From positions 1 through 50,685 of the forward strand of contig CAYOJD010000010.1 of the NCBI GenBank assembly GCA_964404205.1: 50,685 nt of DNA, written 5' to 3'. The first letter of the stretch is position 1. Every line of letters starts with the position of its first letter. Shown in pieces: positions 1 through 8,825 of this stretch. This DNA is from CAZWBR01 sp964404205 (GTDB taxonomy: Bacteria; Bacteroidota; Bacteroidia; Bacteroidales; Prolixibacteraceae). The translations under genes and the position numbers were made by a program. The notes beneath the pieces were generated by a model. The model had not been told where the DNA came from, ran no database searches, and saw nothing but the letters and a program-made list of their open reading frames with translations.

Positions 1-158
1 TATCCGGTTACATCACGTTCTTTTATCTGAGCTGCATTCAATGCCGTACCGATATAGAATTTGCCGGCAAAGGCATCTTTCAGCGTGGGCTGGGCCATCA
101 GATTGGGTAGCGCAAGACCCATCAGGATCAAAATCAGAAAAAAATTTAATCTATTCAT
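1..158 (-). CDS. GH10 endo-1,4-beta-xylanase, N-terminal fragment
   Basis: Only the first 52 codons are inside the window; the gene runs off the left edge. The ATG at 158 opens a signal peptide (MNRLNFFLILILMGLALPNLMAQ) ending in an A-Q type cleavage site. It is followed by PTLKDAFAGKFYIGTALNA, which matches the start of the GH10 barrel in Bacteroidota xylanases, where 'L-x-D-x-F-x-G-K-F-x-I-G-x-A-L-N' is typical. The catalytic glutamates lie outside the window and cannot be checked. It follows the GPH symporter by 49 nt on the same strand, so it is probably the last visible gene of the xylan operon. GH10 would cut the xylan backbone that GH115 and the esterase debranch. Confidence 0.72.
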   Translation of the reverse strand, partial: MNRLNFFLILILMGLALPNLMAQPTLKDAFAGKFYIGTALNAAQIKERDVTG

Positions 159-207
159 ATTCTATATTTTATCTATTCTATCTTCCAAAATATACTTCGA
201 GGAAAGG

Positions 208-1683
208 TTATGCTGTCGCGCCTCTTCGTGCAGTCAGTTCCTGCTGAATCCGGCCCTCCATCTTCTTGTTGATTTCGTAGAAAAAGAGACAGCCCACACT
301 GACAAAGAAGGTTAACATCGGATAGACACTCAGCGATAGCTTAATACCATTAATTGTTTCGGGATTCTGAACCGGGAGCTGTTCATTGTAACCATACACG
401 GCCAAAATACCGGCTACCAGCGAGCCGCCAATGCTCAAACCGGCTTTCAACCCAAAAATCATGGCCGAGAAGATAATGGCCGTAGCCCGTCGGTTATTTT
501 TCCATTCGGAATAGTCGGCCACATCGGCAATCATGGCCCACAGCAGCGGTGTAGAGATACCATAGAAAAACCCATGCGCCAATTGACTGACAAATACCGG
601 TGCAATGGACTGTGGCGACCAGAAATAAAAGAGCAGCAGACAGAGCGCCGAAAGGAAAAGGCTCGCCCCAAATACATCGCGTTTACCAAATCGGTCGGCC
701 AATGTTTTGGAGACCGTAATGCCAATAATCATCATGATGATACCACTCGCATTGAAAAGGCTAAAACCTGAGGTAGCGGCATCTTCGGGCCACGAGAAAC
801 CGGTCAGTCCCATACCGGTAAGTGTTGTGTTCAACCCAGCAATAAAACCATTAAAACCAATATTCTGCAAGAAGGCGGTCAGACTACCCTCATCAAGATA
901 ATTCTCGAAATAGTAAACATACATCCCACCCTTCAGTGCCAGCGTGATAAAGATAAAGATGGTGAGCACCAGCATGGCCATCCATGGGCGGTTTTTGAGA
1001 AGGTCGCCCAAATCCTGTTTGATGCTTGATTGCTGTTCAGGTTTGGGAATAACACGTTCTTTGGTGGTCAGGAAAGTGATGATAAAAAAGATAATCCCGG
1101 TAATGGCAAAGATGGTCATTATCTTCGTAAACCCTTCGGTCTGGTCGCCACCGCCCAAAATCAGCACCAGCGGAAGCAGCAACCCTTGCACGATAAACTG
1201 CGCCACCATTACGGCCACAAAACGATAGGAGGAGATACTGTTGCGCTCTGCCATGTCGCCGGTCAATACACCGCTCAACGAAGCATAAGGCAAATTGTTG
1301 GCCGAATAGACAATTACCAATAAAATATAGGTTATCAGTGCGTAAGCCACCTTCCCGCCCGGACCAAAGTTGGGGGTACTGAAAGCCAGCATCGCGATCA
1401 CGCCAAACGGAACGGCAGTCCAGAGAATCCACGGACGGAATTTTCCCCAACGGGTTTGGGTGCGGTCGGCAATAATGCCCATCACCGGATTGAAGAAGGC
1501 ACCAAGCATCCCTCCGGCAAATATAATGGCCGATGCGGTGGCCGGTGGAATTTTATACACATCGGTGTAGAAGAAGGCAAGGAAGGTCATCAGGGTTTGG
1601 AAAATCAGGTTGGCGGCCAGGTCGCCCAGGCTGTAGCCAATCTTTTCGATTACAGAAACTTTCTGCGACAAATTATTCATCAT
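208..1683 (-). CDS. GPH-family sodium/sugar symporter (xyloside carrier)
   Basis: A 491-residue polytopic inner-membrane protein of the glycoside-pentoside-hexuronide (MelB/XylP/XynB) family. The N-terminus reads EKIGYSLGDLAANLIFQ...FFYTDVYKI, the family signature around TM1. The loop ADRTQTRWGKFRPWILW is the conserved GPH cytoplasmic motif with its charged residues. About 12 membrane segments are visible, and the length is normal. Two adjacent ATGs (1683 and 1680) are equally possible starts. It lies between the esterase (stop at 1702, 18 nt away) and the GH10 gene, so import of xylo-oligosaccharides or aldouronic acids is the natural inference. A second member of the family at 38357-39805 serves the mannan locus. 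Confidence 0.88.
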   Translation of the reverse strand: MMNNLSQKVSVIEKIGYSLGDLAANLIFQTLMTFLAFFYTDVYKIPPATASAIIFAGGMLGAFFNPVMGIIADRTQTRWGKFRPWILWTAVPFGVIAMLAFSTPNFGPGGKVAYALITYILLVIVYSANNLPYASLSGVLTGDMAERNSISSYRFVAVMVAQFIVQGLLLPLVLILGGGDQTEGFTKIMTIFAITGIIFFIITFLTTKERVIPKPEQQSSIKQDLGDLLKNRPWMAMLVLTIFIFITLALKGGMYVYYFENYLDEGSLTAFLQNIGFNGFIAGLNTTLTGMGLTGFSWPEDAATSGFSLFNASGIIMMIIGITVSKTLADRFGKRDVFGASLFLSALCLLLFYFWSPQSIAPVFVSQLAHGFFYGISTPLLWAMIADVADYSEWKNNRRATAIIFSAMIFGLKAGLSIGGSLVAGILAVYGYNEQLPVQNPETINGIKLSLSVYPMLTFFVSVGCLFFYEINKKMEGRIQQELTARRGATA

Positions 1684-1701
1684 TATTGGTTTTTAATTCG
1701 T

Positions 1702-3594
1702 TTATTCTTCAGTTGTAAATGGCGAAGCGGGTAATCCTTCTTTATTCATCAGGTTGGCTCCTGCCGGATTATCGTCCCACGCATAACGTACAGCCTTAGG
1801 CCGGGTAATTTTATCGCTCCATACCTTTACGCTGTTTTTTGACATTACTACCGCCTTCGCCCAAACAAACTGCCCGTCGGCTCCGGCAATCTGAAAACCA
1901 TCGAGCAGACTATTGGCATAAAGGCCGCTCCCTACCGAACTGAAAGTGAGGAGAATGCTACCATCGACCATTTTCATCGATTGATACAACGGGCCTGCAC
2001 TAACGGTCAGGTTATCTCCGTAAGCCTCCCGCCCGGCTTCGAGCGCCAGACGATGGCCCACCTCTTTTTTATTCAGCGGATGAATATCGTTCCACTCCCC
2101 GATATCGCAAGTAACGGCCATGCCGGTATGGGGCAGTTGCAACGCCCTGCGCTGCGCATCGCGCAACTCGGCCCACCCACTCTCTACCGGTTGTTTGTTG
2201 GGAATGCCCAGATTGGCCAACTGCGCAAAAAGAAAGGGTAACTCAGGTTGGTGCAACTGGTCGCGCCAGTCGACAATCAACTGTTGAAAGAGCTCGCGGT
2301 AGGCTTTTGCCCGTCCGGTGTTCGATTCGCCCTGAAACCAGATGACCCCTTTAAGCTTGTAGCCCACTACCGGCGCGATTAACCCATTGTAAAGGCCGCC
2401 CGGCTGAAACTGCAAGCCGCTGCCTGCACTCACCGACGGAGCCAGTTTGGCTCCGATATGATATTTCCAGTCGCCCGTCAGGTCGATGGTTTGTCTGCCA
2501 ACAACGATTTTGTAAGGTTTCCCTTCCACAAAACCCCCTTTGCCCCCCTGACTGAATACCCTCACCATCAGACTATTTTTGCCCGATTTCAGCAGACCCG
2601 CCGGAAGGTTATAGATACGCGGAGGATACTGATAGGAGATGGTTCCCACGAAAGTACCATTCACAAAAGCCGAATCGCTATCGATAATCCGGCCTAGCCG
2701 AAGCACCGCCTCGCGGTTCAGCAACGAATCGGCCACTTCAAATTCTTTATAAAACCAAAGCGACCCATTGATCAGATCGACTCCTTTATCGCTCCAGTAA
2801 CCGGGAAGCGAAATCTCTTCCCAGTCCGTGACATCGGTACCTGCTTTCGACCAATGCCCGGTACCGGGGTCAGTGCGGTTCACCTCCCCATACCAATCCG
2901 TCGGAGCTTCCTTTTGGGTTTGCGACTGCAGCAACTTCCACTCGTCGAGGTACCCCTTTACCTTATCGGGACTTAACCACGACTCGGCGGGCGACCCACC
3001 GATAGCCGTCTGGATGAGCCCAATGGGAACCTGATATTTCCGATACAAATCGTCGGCAAAAAAATAGGCCACGGCCGAAAAATCCATGATATAGGGTGGT
3101 GTAGCCGGAAGCCATTTCCCATCGGGATAATCATGCTGCGGCACCATCACATCGTTTCTGGAGAATGACCTGAATTGCCTGATGCGGGGATTATTTACTT
3201 TGGCAATCTCTTCACGGTAAACATCAAGCACCCTGCGGATGGGCAGTTCCATATTCGATTGCCCGGAACAGAGCCACACATCGCCCAGCCAAATATCGCT
3301 TATTTCCAACTCATTAACCTTCATGGTAAAAGGCCCGCCTGCCGCAGTTGGCGGAAGCATTACCGCCCAGTTGCCATGACTATCGGCTTTAGTCCGGAGA
3401 ATCCGACCCTGAAACTGAACGGTAACCTGTTCATTTTTATCGGCCCAGCCCCATATTCTTAATGGGATATCGCGTTGAAGCACCATCCCGTTGCCCACCA
3501 GACGGGGAAGCTTTACCGCACCACTGGCCGGCACTGCCATTCCGGTAGCGAGGATAAGGAAAAAAAGAAGAAATATCAGTTGTTTGCCCTTCAT
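1702..3594 (-). CDS. SGNH carbohydrate esterase (sialate O-acetylesterase-like) with inserted jelly-roll domain
   Basis: A 630-residue secreted esterase. The ATG at 3594 starts a clear signal peptide (MKGKQLIFLLFFLILATG...). The frame stays open upstream to 3777, but that part overlaps GH115 and lacks signal-peptide character. SGNH block I is CSGQSNM, with the nucleophile Ser about residue 113. A later block reads WFQGESN, and the C-terminal DIGEWNDIHP holds the Asp/His pair. Residues about 245-370 form an inserted beta-sandwich (galactose-binding-like, with WFYKEFEV and SLMVRVFSQGG). The family is named for sialate 9-O-acetylesterase, but in a xylan operon it most likely removes acetyl groups from xylan. 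It begins 2 nt after the GH115 stop codon, so translation is probably coupled. Confidence 0.85.
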   Translation of the reverse strand: MKGKQLIFLLFFLILATGMAVPASGAVKLPRLVGNGMVLQRDIPLRIWGWADKNEQVTVQFQGRILRTKADSHGNWAVMLPPTAAGGPFTMKVNELEISDIWLGDVWLCSGQSNMELPIRRVLDVYREEIAKVNNPRIRQFRSFSRNDVMVPQHDYPDGKWLPATPPYIMDFSAVAYFFADDLYRKYQVPIGLIQTAIGGSPAESWLSPDKVKGYLDEWKLLQSQTQKEAPTDWYGEVNRTDPGTGHWSKAGTDVTDWEEISLPGYWSDKGVDLINGSLWFYKEFEVADSLLNREAVLRLGRIIDSDSAFVNGTFVGTISYQYPPRIYNLPAGLLKSGKNSLMVRVFSQGGKGGFVEGKPYKIVVGRQTIDLTGDWKYHIGAKLAPSVSAGSGLQFQPGGLYNGLIAPVVGYKLKGVIWFQGESNTGRAKAYRELFQQLIVDWRDQLHQPELPFLFAQLANLGIPNKQPVESGWAELRDAQRRALQLPHTGMAVTCDIGEWNDIHPLNKKEVGHRLALEAGREAYGDNLTVSAGPLYQSMKMVDGSILLTFSSVGSGLYANSLLDGFQIAGADGQFVWAKAVVMSKNSVKVWSDKITRPKAVRYAWDDNPAGANLMNKEGLPASPFTTEE

Positions 3595-3596
3595 GT

Positions 3597-6164
3597 TTAA
3601 TACTTTATCAGCTGACTTTGCGGTGCGCCCAGGTAGCTCTTTTTCAGTCCGCCGGTATCGATTAAAATCTTTTGCAATACAATACCCGGCTCCAGCACCC
3701 TGAAACGTAACCGGTGAACTCCCTGCCGGGAAATCGTATGTTGGGTCGCAGTACGGTTGATGCGCTCTGCCTGCCATTGCTCAAACTGCTGCATATCATA
3801 TTTCTGATTCATATTTACCACCTGTTCCGGCCCGCCATCGAACGAAATGGCATAACGCAACCCCTTGTTACCGTTGAAGTTTAGCGTAGGCGAAAGCAAA
3901 ACGGCCAAATCAAAAGTGCCTGTCGAGGTAAAATTAACAGCATATTCCAAATATACCGAATCGGCCGGAGCAGGATATTGATTGGCAGGCCATGTTGTTA
4001 CCCCCGAAACCGTCTTTCCCAAACCGGGAATTACCTCCCAACGGATTTTATCTGTACCGCGTGCCGACTGAAAATTCCCTGCTTCGATAGCAACATAGCC
4101 ATCGGCCTCGGCAAAAGCCAGATGATTGTTATTTAATGGTAAAACTTTAATACGGGTTACTTTGGGCATCACCCGCTGACGCGGTTCGTTCCAATTGGTG
4201 TATCCAATGCGTATCTGGTCCATCATGTGGTTCCATTTCCCGTTGGCTATCGTGGTGTGATAGTGAAGCGTAAGCAACGAATCGCGGTCGAAACACTGTT
4301 GCGCCACATCGGCCCAATGGTTGGCTTCGCTATCCTGCCGGGCTGCCAATTGGCTGTTTTTGGCTACCGCAAAATACATCTCGTAAAGGTTCGACGAAGC
4401 GTTCACCGGAAAAAGTACCAACTGGTCGAAAGCATCTTTGTATTCGGTCGGCATCAGATTGTACAGCCGCATCGCATCAAGCGTCAAATCGCGGTAATCG
4501 TTGCGCACCCGTTCAAATTCGTTGTAATTCTCCAAACTAAAAGTATTGGCATCCAGCAATTCGGGAGTGACCCGATGATTGTATTGGGTGTAAAGGTCGA
4601 TGATACGCGCAGCCTCTTTGGCATAGGGTTCGCCAAACTGTTGTGCACACCACCGTTCGGTATGCTCAATCAGGTTTTTCGAATGAAACTGTTCAGGGTT
4701 CCAGGCCATATCCAGAAAAAAGCTGATGGGATATTCCATCGGTTTTAAATCGCCTACATTGAGTATCCAGATACGGTCGGCCCTGTGGACCCAGGCCAGA
4801 TTCATCTGTTCCCACATCCGTTGCACCTGTGTCACATTCAGCCATTTATATGAACGTGGCCCTCCCACATAGTCGACATGATAATAAATACCATATCCAC
4901 CCGGATGAACAGGGGCATCGATACCGGGCAGCTTGCGCAGATTGCCCCAGTTATCATCGCTCAGCAGCAACGTCACATCGTCGGGCACCCGCATCCCTTT
5001 GTCGTAATAATCCTGTACCTCTTTGTAAAGTGCCCACACCTGAGGGGTCTCTTCGGCTTTTCTACCGGTTACCTCGCCGATAATCTTTCGTTGGTCTTTC
5101 ACAATCTTCTCGAGCAGGGCAATATTACTCTCCTCGCTCATTGGCTCATCGCCATCACCGCGCATCCCAATGGTAACCAATGTTTCCCAGTTTTTGTTCC
5201 GTTCCACGCCTCCGCGCCAGAAGGCTTTCAGCTCCGAAGCATTGTGGTTGTAATCCCATGCTCCCGAACCATACTTATGCCATTCGGCCTGTGCCCTTCC
5301 CATCGGTTCGTGGTGCGAAGTGCCCACCACAATACCGGCCTCGTCGGCCAAACGGCCATTCTCGGGGTCATCGTCCCAGAAGGCCTTGCCCCACATGGCC
5401 GGCCAGAGAAAATTTCCCTTCAGCCGAAGAATGAGTTCAAAAACATGGCTGTAAAAGTGATGGTTGAAGCCTCCAAACTTTTCGGCAGCCCAACCTGAAA
5501 GGGCTGGCGCCTCGTCGTTCAGAAAGATGCCCCGGTATTTAACCTTTGGACTGTCGTAAACCCAACGTCCGTTTTGAATGTAGAGAGATTCATGCATTGC
5601 AACCGGCACATCGGCCCACCAATACCAGGGCGAAACGCCAATTTGCCGCGAAAGTTCATAGATGCCATAGATGGTGCCCCGCATATCGCTCCCGGCAATA
5701 ACCAATGCCTCTTCAACTCCCGGAAACGGAGCTTCAACAGTCTGAATCAAATAAGATTCCCACTTCCCGCGAAGAACTTCAGTATCGAGTTTTCCGCTTT
5801 TTGCCAAAGTTGCGATTACCGGGCTTTTATCCACCGACCCGACAACGACCAGCGATTGATGCTGAACAGCGCTACCATCAACAATCTCCGGCTCCCTTCC
5901 GGTTACCCGACCAATATCGGTTTTAAGGTTGGCTGCCGCCTGCTTAACCCCCTGCCAGTCGGTCCCGCTAACCCACAACGCAGCTGATCCAGAACTGTCG
6001 GCAAGGACAAACCGGGACAAATCGGAAGCCGTTGTCAAAATCGACTCCTGCGCCCCAAGCTTTGGATGAAAGCTAAAAAAAACAGTCAGACAGGCAATTA
6101 ACCAAAGGACTATTGGGTTCATTCGTTTCAAAGTTCTGTTATTAGCCATTATTTTTGTCCACAT
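3597..6164 (-). CDS. GH115 xylan alpha-1,2-glucuronidase
   Basis: An 855-residue secreted glycosidase that removes (4-O-methyl)glucuronic acid side chains from xylan. The family hallmark KYRGIFLNDEAPALSGWA is present near residue 190-205, followed by RLKGNFLWPAMWGKAFW and HHEPMGRAQAEW, both typical of GH115. A C-terminal beta-sandwich begins near residue 670. The length fits the family (about 800-950). Three in-frame ATGs exist near the start (6164, 6149, 6122); the last begins MNPIVLWLIACLTVFFSF, a good signal-peptide core, and the true start is uncertain among them. As first gene of the operon it has a 760-nt non-coding region upstream. No convincing TAnnTTTG promoter was found there on this strand. 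Confidence 0.88.
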   Translation of the reverse strand: MWTKIMANNRTLKRMNPIVLWLIACLTVFFSFHPKLGAQESILTTASDLSRFVLADSSGSAALWVSGTDWQGVKQAAANLKTDIGRVTGREPEIVDGSAVQHQSLVVVGSVDKSPVIATLAKSGKLDTEVLRGKWESYLIQTVEAPFPGVEEALVIAGSDMRGTIYGIYELSRQIGVSPWYWWADVPVAMHESLYIQNGRWVYDSPKVKYRGIFLNDEAPALSGWAAEKFGGFNHHFYSHVFELILRLKGNFLWPAMWGKAFWDDDPENGRLADEAGIVVGTSHHEPMGRAQAEWHKYGSGAWDYNHNASELKAFWRGGVERNKNWETLVTIGMRGDGDEPMSEESNIALLEKIVKDQRKIIGEVTGRKAEETPQVWALYKEVQDYYDKGMRVPDDVTLLLSDDNWGNLRKLPGIDAPVHPGGYGIYYHVDYVGGPRSYKWLNVTQVQRMWEQMNLAWVHRADRIWILNVGDLKPMEYPISFFLDMAWNPEQFHSKNLIEHTERWCAQQFGEPYAKEAARIIDLYTQYNHRVTPELLDANTFSLENYNEFERVRNDYRDLTLDAMRLYNLMPTEYKDAFDQLVLFPVNASSNLYEMYFAVAKNSQLAARQDSEANHWADVAQQCFDRDSLLTLHYHTTIANGKWNHMMDQIRIGYTNWNEPRQRVMPKVTRIKVLPLNNNHLAFAEADGYVAIEAGNFQSARGTDKIRWEVIPGLGKTVSGVTTWPANQYPAPADSVYLEYAVNFTSTGTFDLAVLLSPTLNFNGNKGLRYAISFDGGPEQVVNMNQKYDMQQFEQWQAERINRTATQHTISRQGVHRLRFRVLEPGIVLQKILIDTGGLKKSYLGAPQSQLIKY

Positions 6165-6924
6165 CCAATCGGTTTACCAATTGAATCAACAATCAATTTA
6201 ATAGTGACTTAAACTGAAATCAGATAACACGACAGGGAGAGTAATCTCATTTTTTTCATCCAAACATCATCGAACGGCTAACGATGCCGCGCATTGCTGA
6301 ATTCCATGCAGCCGATAAAGGCAAATTGTCTGTTGAGCGTTATCAGTTTAGTCGACGATAAAAGTAATAACATGTTGCCCACACTGCTTTCGGTTTTAGA
6401 TATATCATTTTTAAAAATAGATAAAACCAGACCCCGACACACCGCAACAAAAATCTACGGGCCCGATTCAATATACATATTATTAACACTTTCGGTGAAT
6501 GAATATGCCCGTATGTATTGTTTTTTCACTTTCCCTGTTACAAAGCAAAAAAAGTGCCTCAGGAACCTGACAACCGACTGGGCAAGCGTAGTGGTGGCTT
6601 CGCCGGTAAGTGTTGAAAGCTGTTGTCCATCATCAAACAAATCGCCTTGTCTGTTGTGGCTTCAGCGGGCTTCGGGCGGAGGCACCCTTGTTTTGAATGA
6701 GAAGGCAGACGAAGTGAAAGGAATCTATCTCTTTTTTGCGACAGCCCATCGCAAAAGCTTTTCGCCCGATCGTTACTTTTCGCTGGAATAAAAGCCTTTT
6801 CCCAAAAAAAATGGCTGAATGTAAAGGTTGCAGGACGAAAAAGTAGCATAATTGACAGAGATCATTCCATTCCGCCAATATTTTTATCTATATTTGACCT
6901 ACCAACAAATTTCAAAAATACCTG
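6165..6924. other. 760-nt intergenic region between divergent GH115 and sigma-factor genes
   Basis: No convincing gene is seen. Short overlapping frames exist on both strands (longest 6294-6791 plus), but they lack start-site context and recognisable domains. An inverted repeat GGTTTTA (6392-6398) / TAAAACC (6422-6428) encloses an AT-rich palindrome. Divergent promoters for GH115 and the sigma factor must lie here; only the right-hand one (6889-6896) is recognisable. The stretch 6560-6800 has near-genic GC and may be a decayed gene remnant. Confidence 0.5.
6889..6896 (+). promoter_or_regulatory. Bacteroidetes -7 element (TATATTTG) for the sigma-factor gene
   Basis: TATATTTG matches the Bacteroidetes TAnnTTTG -7 consensus and lies 28 nt before the ATG at 6925. 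No TTTG at the usual -33 spacing is seen, so only half of the promoter is supported. Confidence 0.4.
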
Positions 6925-7500
6925 ATGGATCCTGATAAAAAAATTTCGGGCAATTTTTTTATTCAGCAATTGGCCAATGATGACGAACAGGCATTCGACC
7001 ATCTTTTCCGCCAATATTACAAACCGCTGTGCGGTTATGTGGTTCGTATGGTAGGCAACGGTAACGAGACCGAAAACATTGTTCAGGACTGCTTTCTCCG
7101 GTTTTGGGAAAACAGAGACAAAATTCAGCAAATCAACAATCTTTCAGCTTACCTATTTTTTATGGCCCGAAATTTGGCCATCGACCATCTGCGTCACCGG
7201 AAAATAACAAATAAGCCACTCTACCCCACCATAGCCCTGGAGACTGACGAGACAGAACAACAGGTCAGTTTCAGAGAACTCGATGAACGGTTATGGCAAG
7301 CCATTGCGCAACTTCCCGAACGGTGCAGGATAGCTTTCGAGTATAGTCGTATCAACGGGCTTAGCCATCAACAAATTGCCGAAAAGATGCAAATCACCGT
7401 AAAAGGGGTCGAGGCATTGATTGGCCGTTCCATTAAAATCCTTCGCGAAGAGCTGGCCGATTTTCTGGTTGTTGCTTCCTTTTTCCTGACAACATTTTAA
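6925..7500 (+). CDS. FecI-like ECF RNA polymerase sigma factor
   Basis: A 191-residue extracytoplasmic-function sigma factor. Region 2 (about residues 25-95) reads FDHLFRQYYKPLCGYVVRM...ENIVQDCFLRFWENRDK and AYLFFMARNLAIDHLR. Region 4 (about 125-180) reads LPERCRIAFEYSRINGLSHQQIAEKMQITVKGVEALIGRSIKILRE, a helix-turn-helix for -35 recognition. It precedes a FecR anti-sigma gene and an STN-domain SusC. In this arrangement, substrate binding at the receptor is relayed through FecR to free the sigma factor, which then transcribes the susC/susD locus. The C-terminal tail (FLVVASFFLTTF) is unusually hydrophobic for a soluble sigma factor. Confidence 0.93.
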   Translation: MDPDKKISGNFFIQQLANDDEQAFDHLFRQYYKPLCGYVVRMVGNGNETENIVQDCFLRFWENRDKIQQINNLSAYLFFMARNLAIDHLRHRKITNKPLYPTIALETDETEQQVSFRELDERLWQAIAQLPERCRIAFEYSRINGLSHQQIAEKMQITVKGVEALIGRSIKILREELADFLVVASFFLTTF

Positions 7501-7549
7501 TTTTTCCAAAAAAAAACATTCCCGATGTAGGGTTGCAGCCTTGCTGTTC

Positions 7550-7569
7550 GTCTTATCTAAAAATAAGAC
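7550..7569 (+). promoter_or_regulatory. Perfect 7-bp hairpin between sigma and anti-sigma genes
   Basis: GTCTTAT (7550-7556) pairs with ATAAGAC (7563-7569) around a 6-nt loop. It is not followed by a T-run, so it is more likely an operator or an mRNA structure than a terminator. It sits 75 nt before the FecR start. Confidence 0.35.
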
Positions 7570-7644
7570 AAACCTGTAAGTACAACTAACGTTTTTGCTG
7601 GACCACCATCGAACACAAATTATTCATTTTGAAACAGCGGCCTG

Positions 7645-8676
7645 GTGAAAGAAGAATTTGAAATATTAATAACAAAGTTTCTCGAGGGGCGATTGACCAC
7701 CGAAGAAGAGAAACAGCTAAATGACTGGCTGAATGATGATCCCGGCCATCAGAAGGTGGCTGACGACTATCGAATGCTTTGGCAGCAAGCCGGAGCCGCC
7801 ACCCATTATTATCTGTTCGACACTGAAAAGGCATTGAAAGCCACTAAAAGGCGAATGCCATCGTTTGCCCGCAAATCACTTTTCGGGCCATTGTCGAATA
7901 TTGCGGCAGCCGTTTTGGCATTGGCCCTTATCACCTCTGGCGTGCTCTTTTATCAAGGGTCGAACAACAGGAAAGCATCGAAAATGGAGGTTGTGATGCA
8001 GGAGGTGACCACCGCTTACGGTACCCGTTCAAAGTTTCAGCTCCCCGACAGTTCGACGGTTTACCTCAACTCGGGCAGCAGATTGCTCTTTCCTTCGGTT
8101 TTCAGCGAAGGGTCAAGAGATGTTGTCCTGAGCGGAGAAGCCTTTTTTGAAGTACGAAAAGATGTTGAAAATCCATTTATTGTCAAAACGGGAAGTTTGC
8201 AGGTGAGGGTGCTGGGCACCGCGTTCAATGTGCAGGCTTACGAGAACGGCGAAGAGATGTCGACAACGCTGGTCTGCGGGAAAGTGCAGCTTGAGCGGGT
8301 TTCGGGTAGCCGCGTTACCCCTTACGCAGAACTGAACCCCAATGAAAGGGCAGTGTTCAATTTTAACGACCGCAAACTACGTATCAGCAAAGAAGAAGAT
8401 TTAGAAAAATATATGGCATGGAAAGATGGCAAACTGGTCTTTTTCAACGACCCCATCAGCGTGGTAGCCAACAAGCTGGGCAACTGGTACAATGTTGAAG
8501 TACAGGTAAACAACCCCAAACTGAAAAACTACCATTTTACGGCCACCTTTACCGACGAGCCGATAGAGCAGGTGCTCGATTTGCTGAGTAAATCGTCGCC
8601 GATGCATTACAAGATACAGAGAGCTGTTAAGCAAGATGATAACTCATACACCAAACGAATCGTCATATTAAATTAG
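7645..8676 (+). CDS. FecR-family anti-sigma factor
   Basis: A 343-residue membrane anti-sigma factor. The cytoplasmic N-terminus (MKEEFEILITKFLEGRLTTEEEKQLNDWL) binds the sigma factor in this family. One membrane helix spans about residues 84-104. The periplasmic FecR domain follows (about 115-215, with PDSSTVYLNSGSRLLFP and VLGTAFNVQAY), then the C-terminal DUF4974-type domain (about 255-343) that contacts the STN domain of the receptor. The start is a GTG at 7645: an in-frame TGA at 7630 leaves no ATG option upstream. It lies 144 nt after the sigma gene and 149 nt before susC. Confidence 0.92.
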   Translation: MKEEFEILITKFLEGRLTTEEEKQLNDWLNDDPGHQKVADDYRMLWQQAGAATHYYLFDTEKALKATKRRMPSFARKSLFGPLSNIAAAVLALALITSGVLFYQGSNNRKASKMEVVMQEVTTAYGTRSKFQLPDSSTVYLNSGSRLLFPSVFSEGSRDVVLSGEAFFEVRKDVENPFIVKTGSLQVRVLGTAFNVQAYENGEEMSTTLVCGKVQLERVSGSRVTPYAELNPNERAVFNFNDRKLRISKEEDLEKYMAWKDGKLVFFNDPISVVANKLGNWYNVEVQVNNPKLKNYHFTATFTDEPIEQVLDLLSKSSPMHYKIQRAVKQDDNSYTKRIVILN

Positions 8677-8736
8677 AAGAGATCAAAACACGAAAACTAC
8701 ATTGCCTATGAAACATTGCCCGTAGAGAAACCAAAA

Positions 8737-8782
8737 CGGGAAAGTGTTGCAGCACCTTCCCGGAGGATAAATGTCCTTTATC
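8737..8782 (+). promoter_or_regulatory. Two tandem hairpins in the susC leader
   Basis: CGGGAAAGTG (8737-8746) pairs with CACCTTCCCG (8753-8762; one G-U) around the loop TTGCAG. Immediately after, GATAAA (8766-8771) pairs with TTTATC (8777-8782). There is no T-run, so a simple terminator is unlikely. The pair lies 43 nt before the susC ATG and may control transcript stability or translation. Confidence 0.4.
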
Positions 8783-8825
8783 GAATCAAGTAACTTAATT
8801 TTTAGAACATTTAATTCACAAACTT

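Noticed and set aside
1702..3594. Literal reading of the esterase as a sialic-acid enzyme
   Set aside because: The family name reflects homology only; the neighbouring GH115, GH10 and GPH genes point to acetylated xylan.
3595..3777. Upstream extension of the SGNH esterase frame
   Set aside because: It overlaps the GH115 C-terminus, and the signal peptide begins only at the ATG at 3594.
4227..5498. Two plus-strand frames (173 and 206 codons) opposite GH115
   Set aside because: Antisense shadows of a well-supported GH115 gene, with no domain features.
6294..6791. A 165-codon plus-strand frame in the GH115/sigma intergenic region
   Set aside because: No recognisable domain, no promoter or start context, Cys/Ser-rich composition unlike neighbours, and overlapping open frames on the other strand. 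Treated as non-coding or a decayed remnant.
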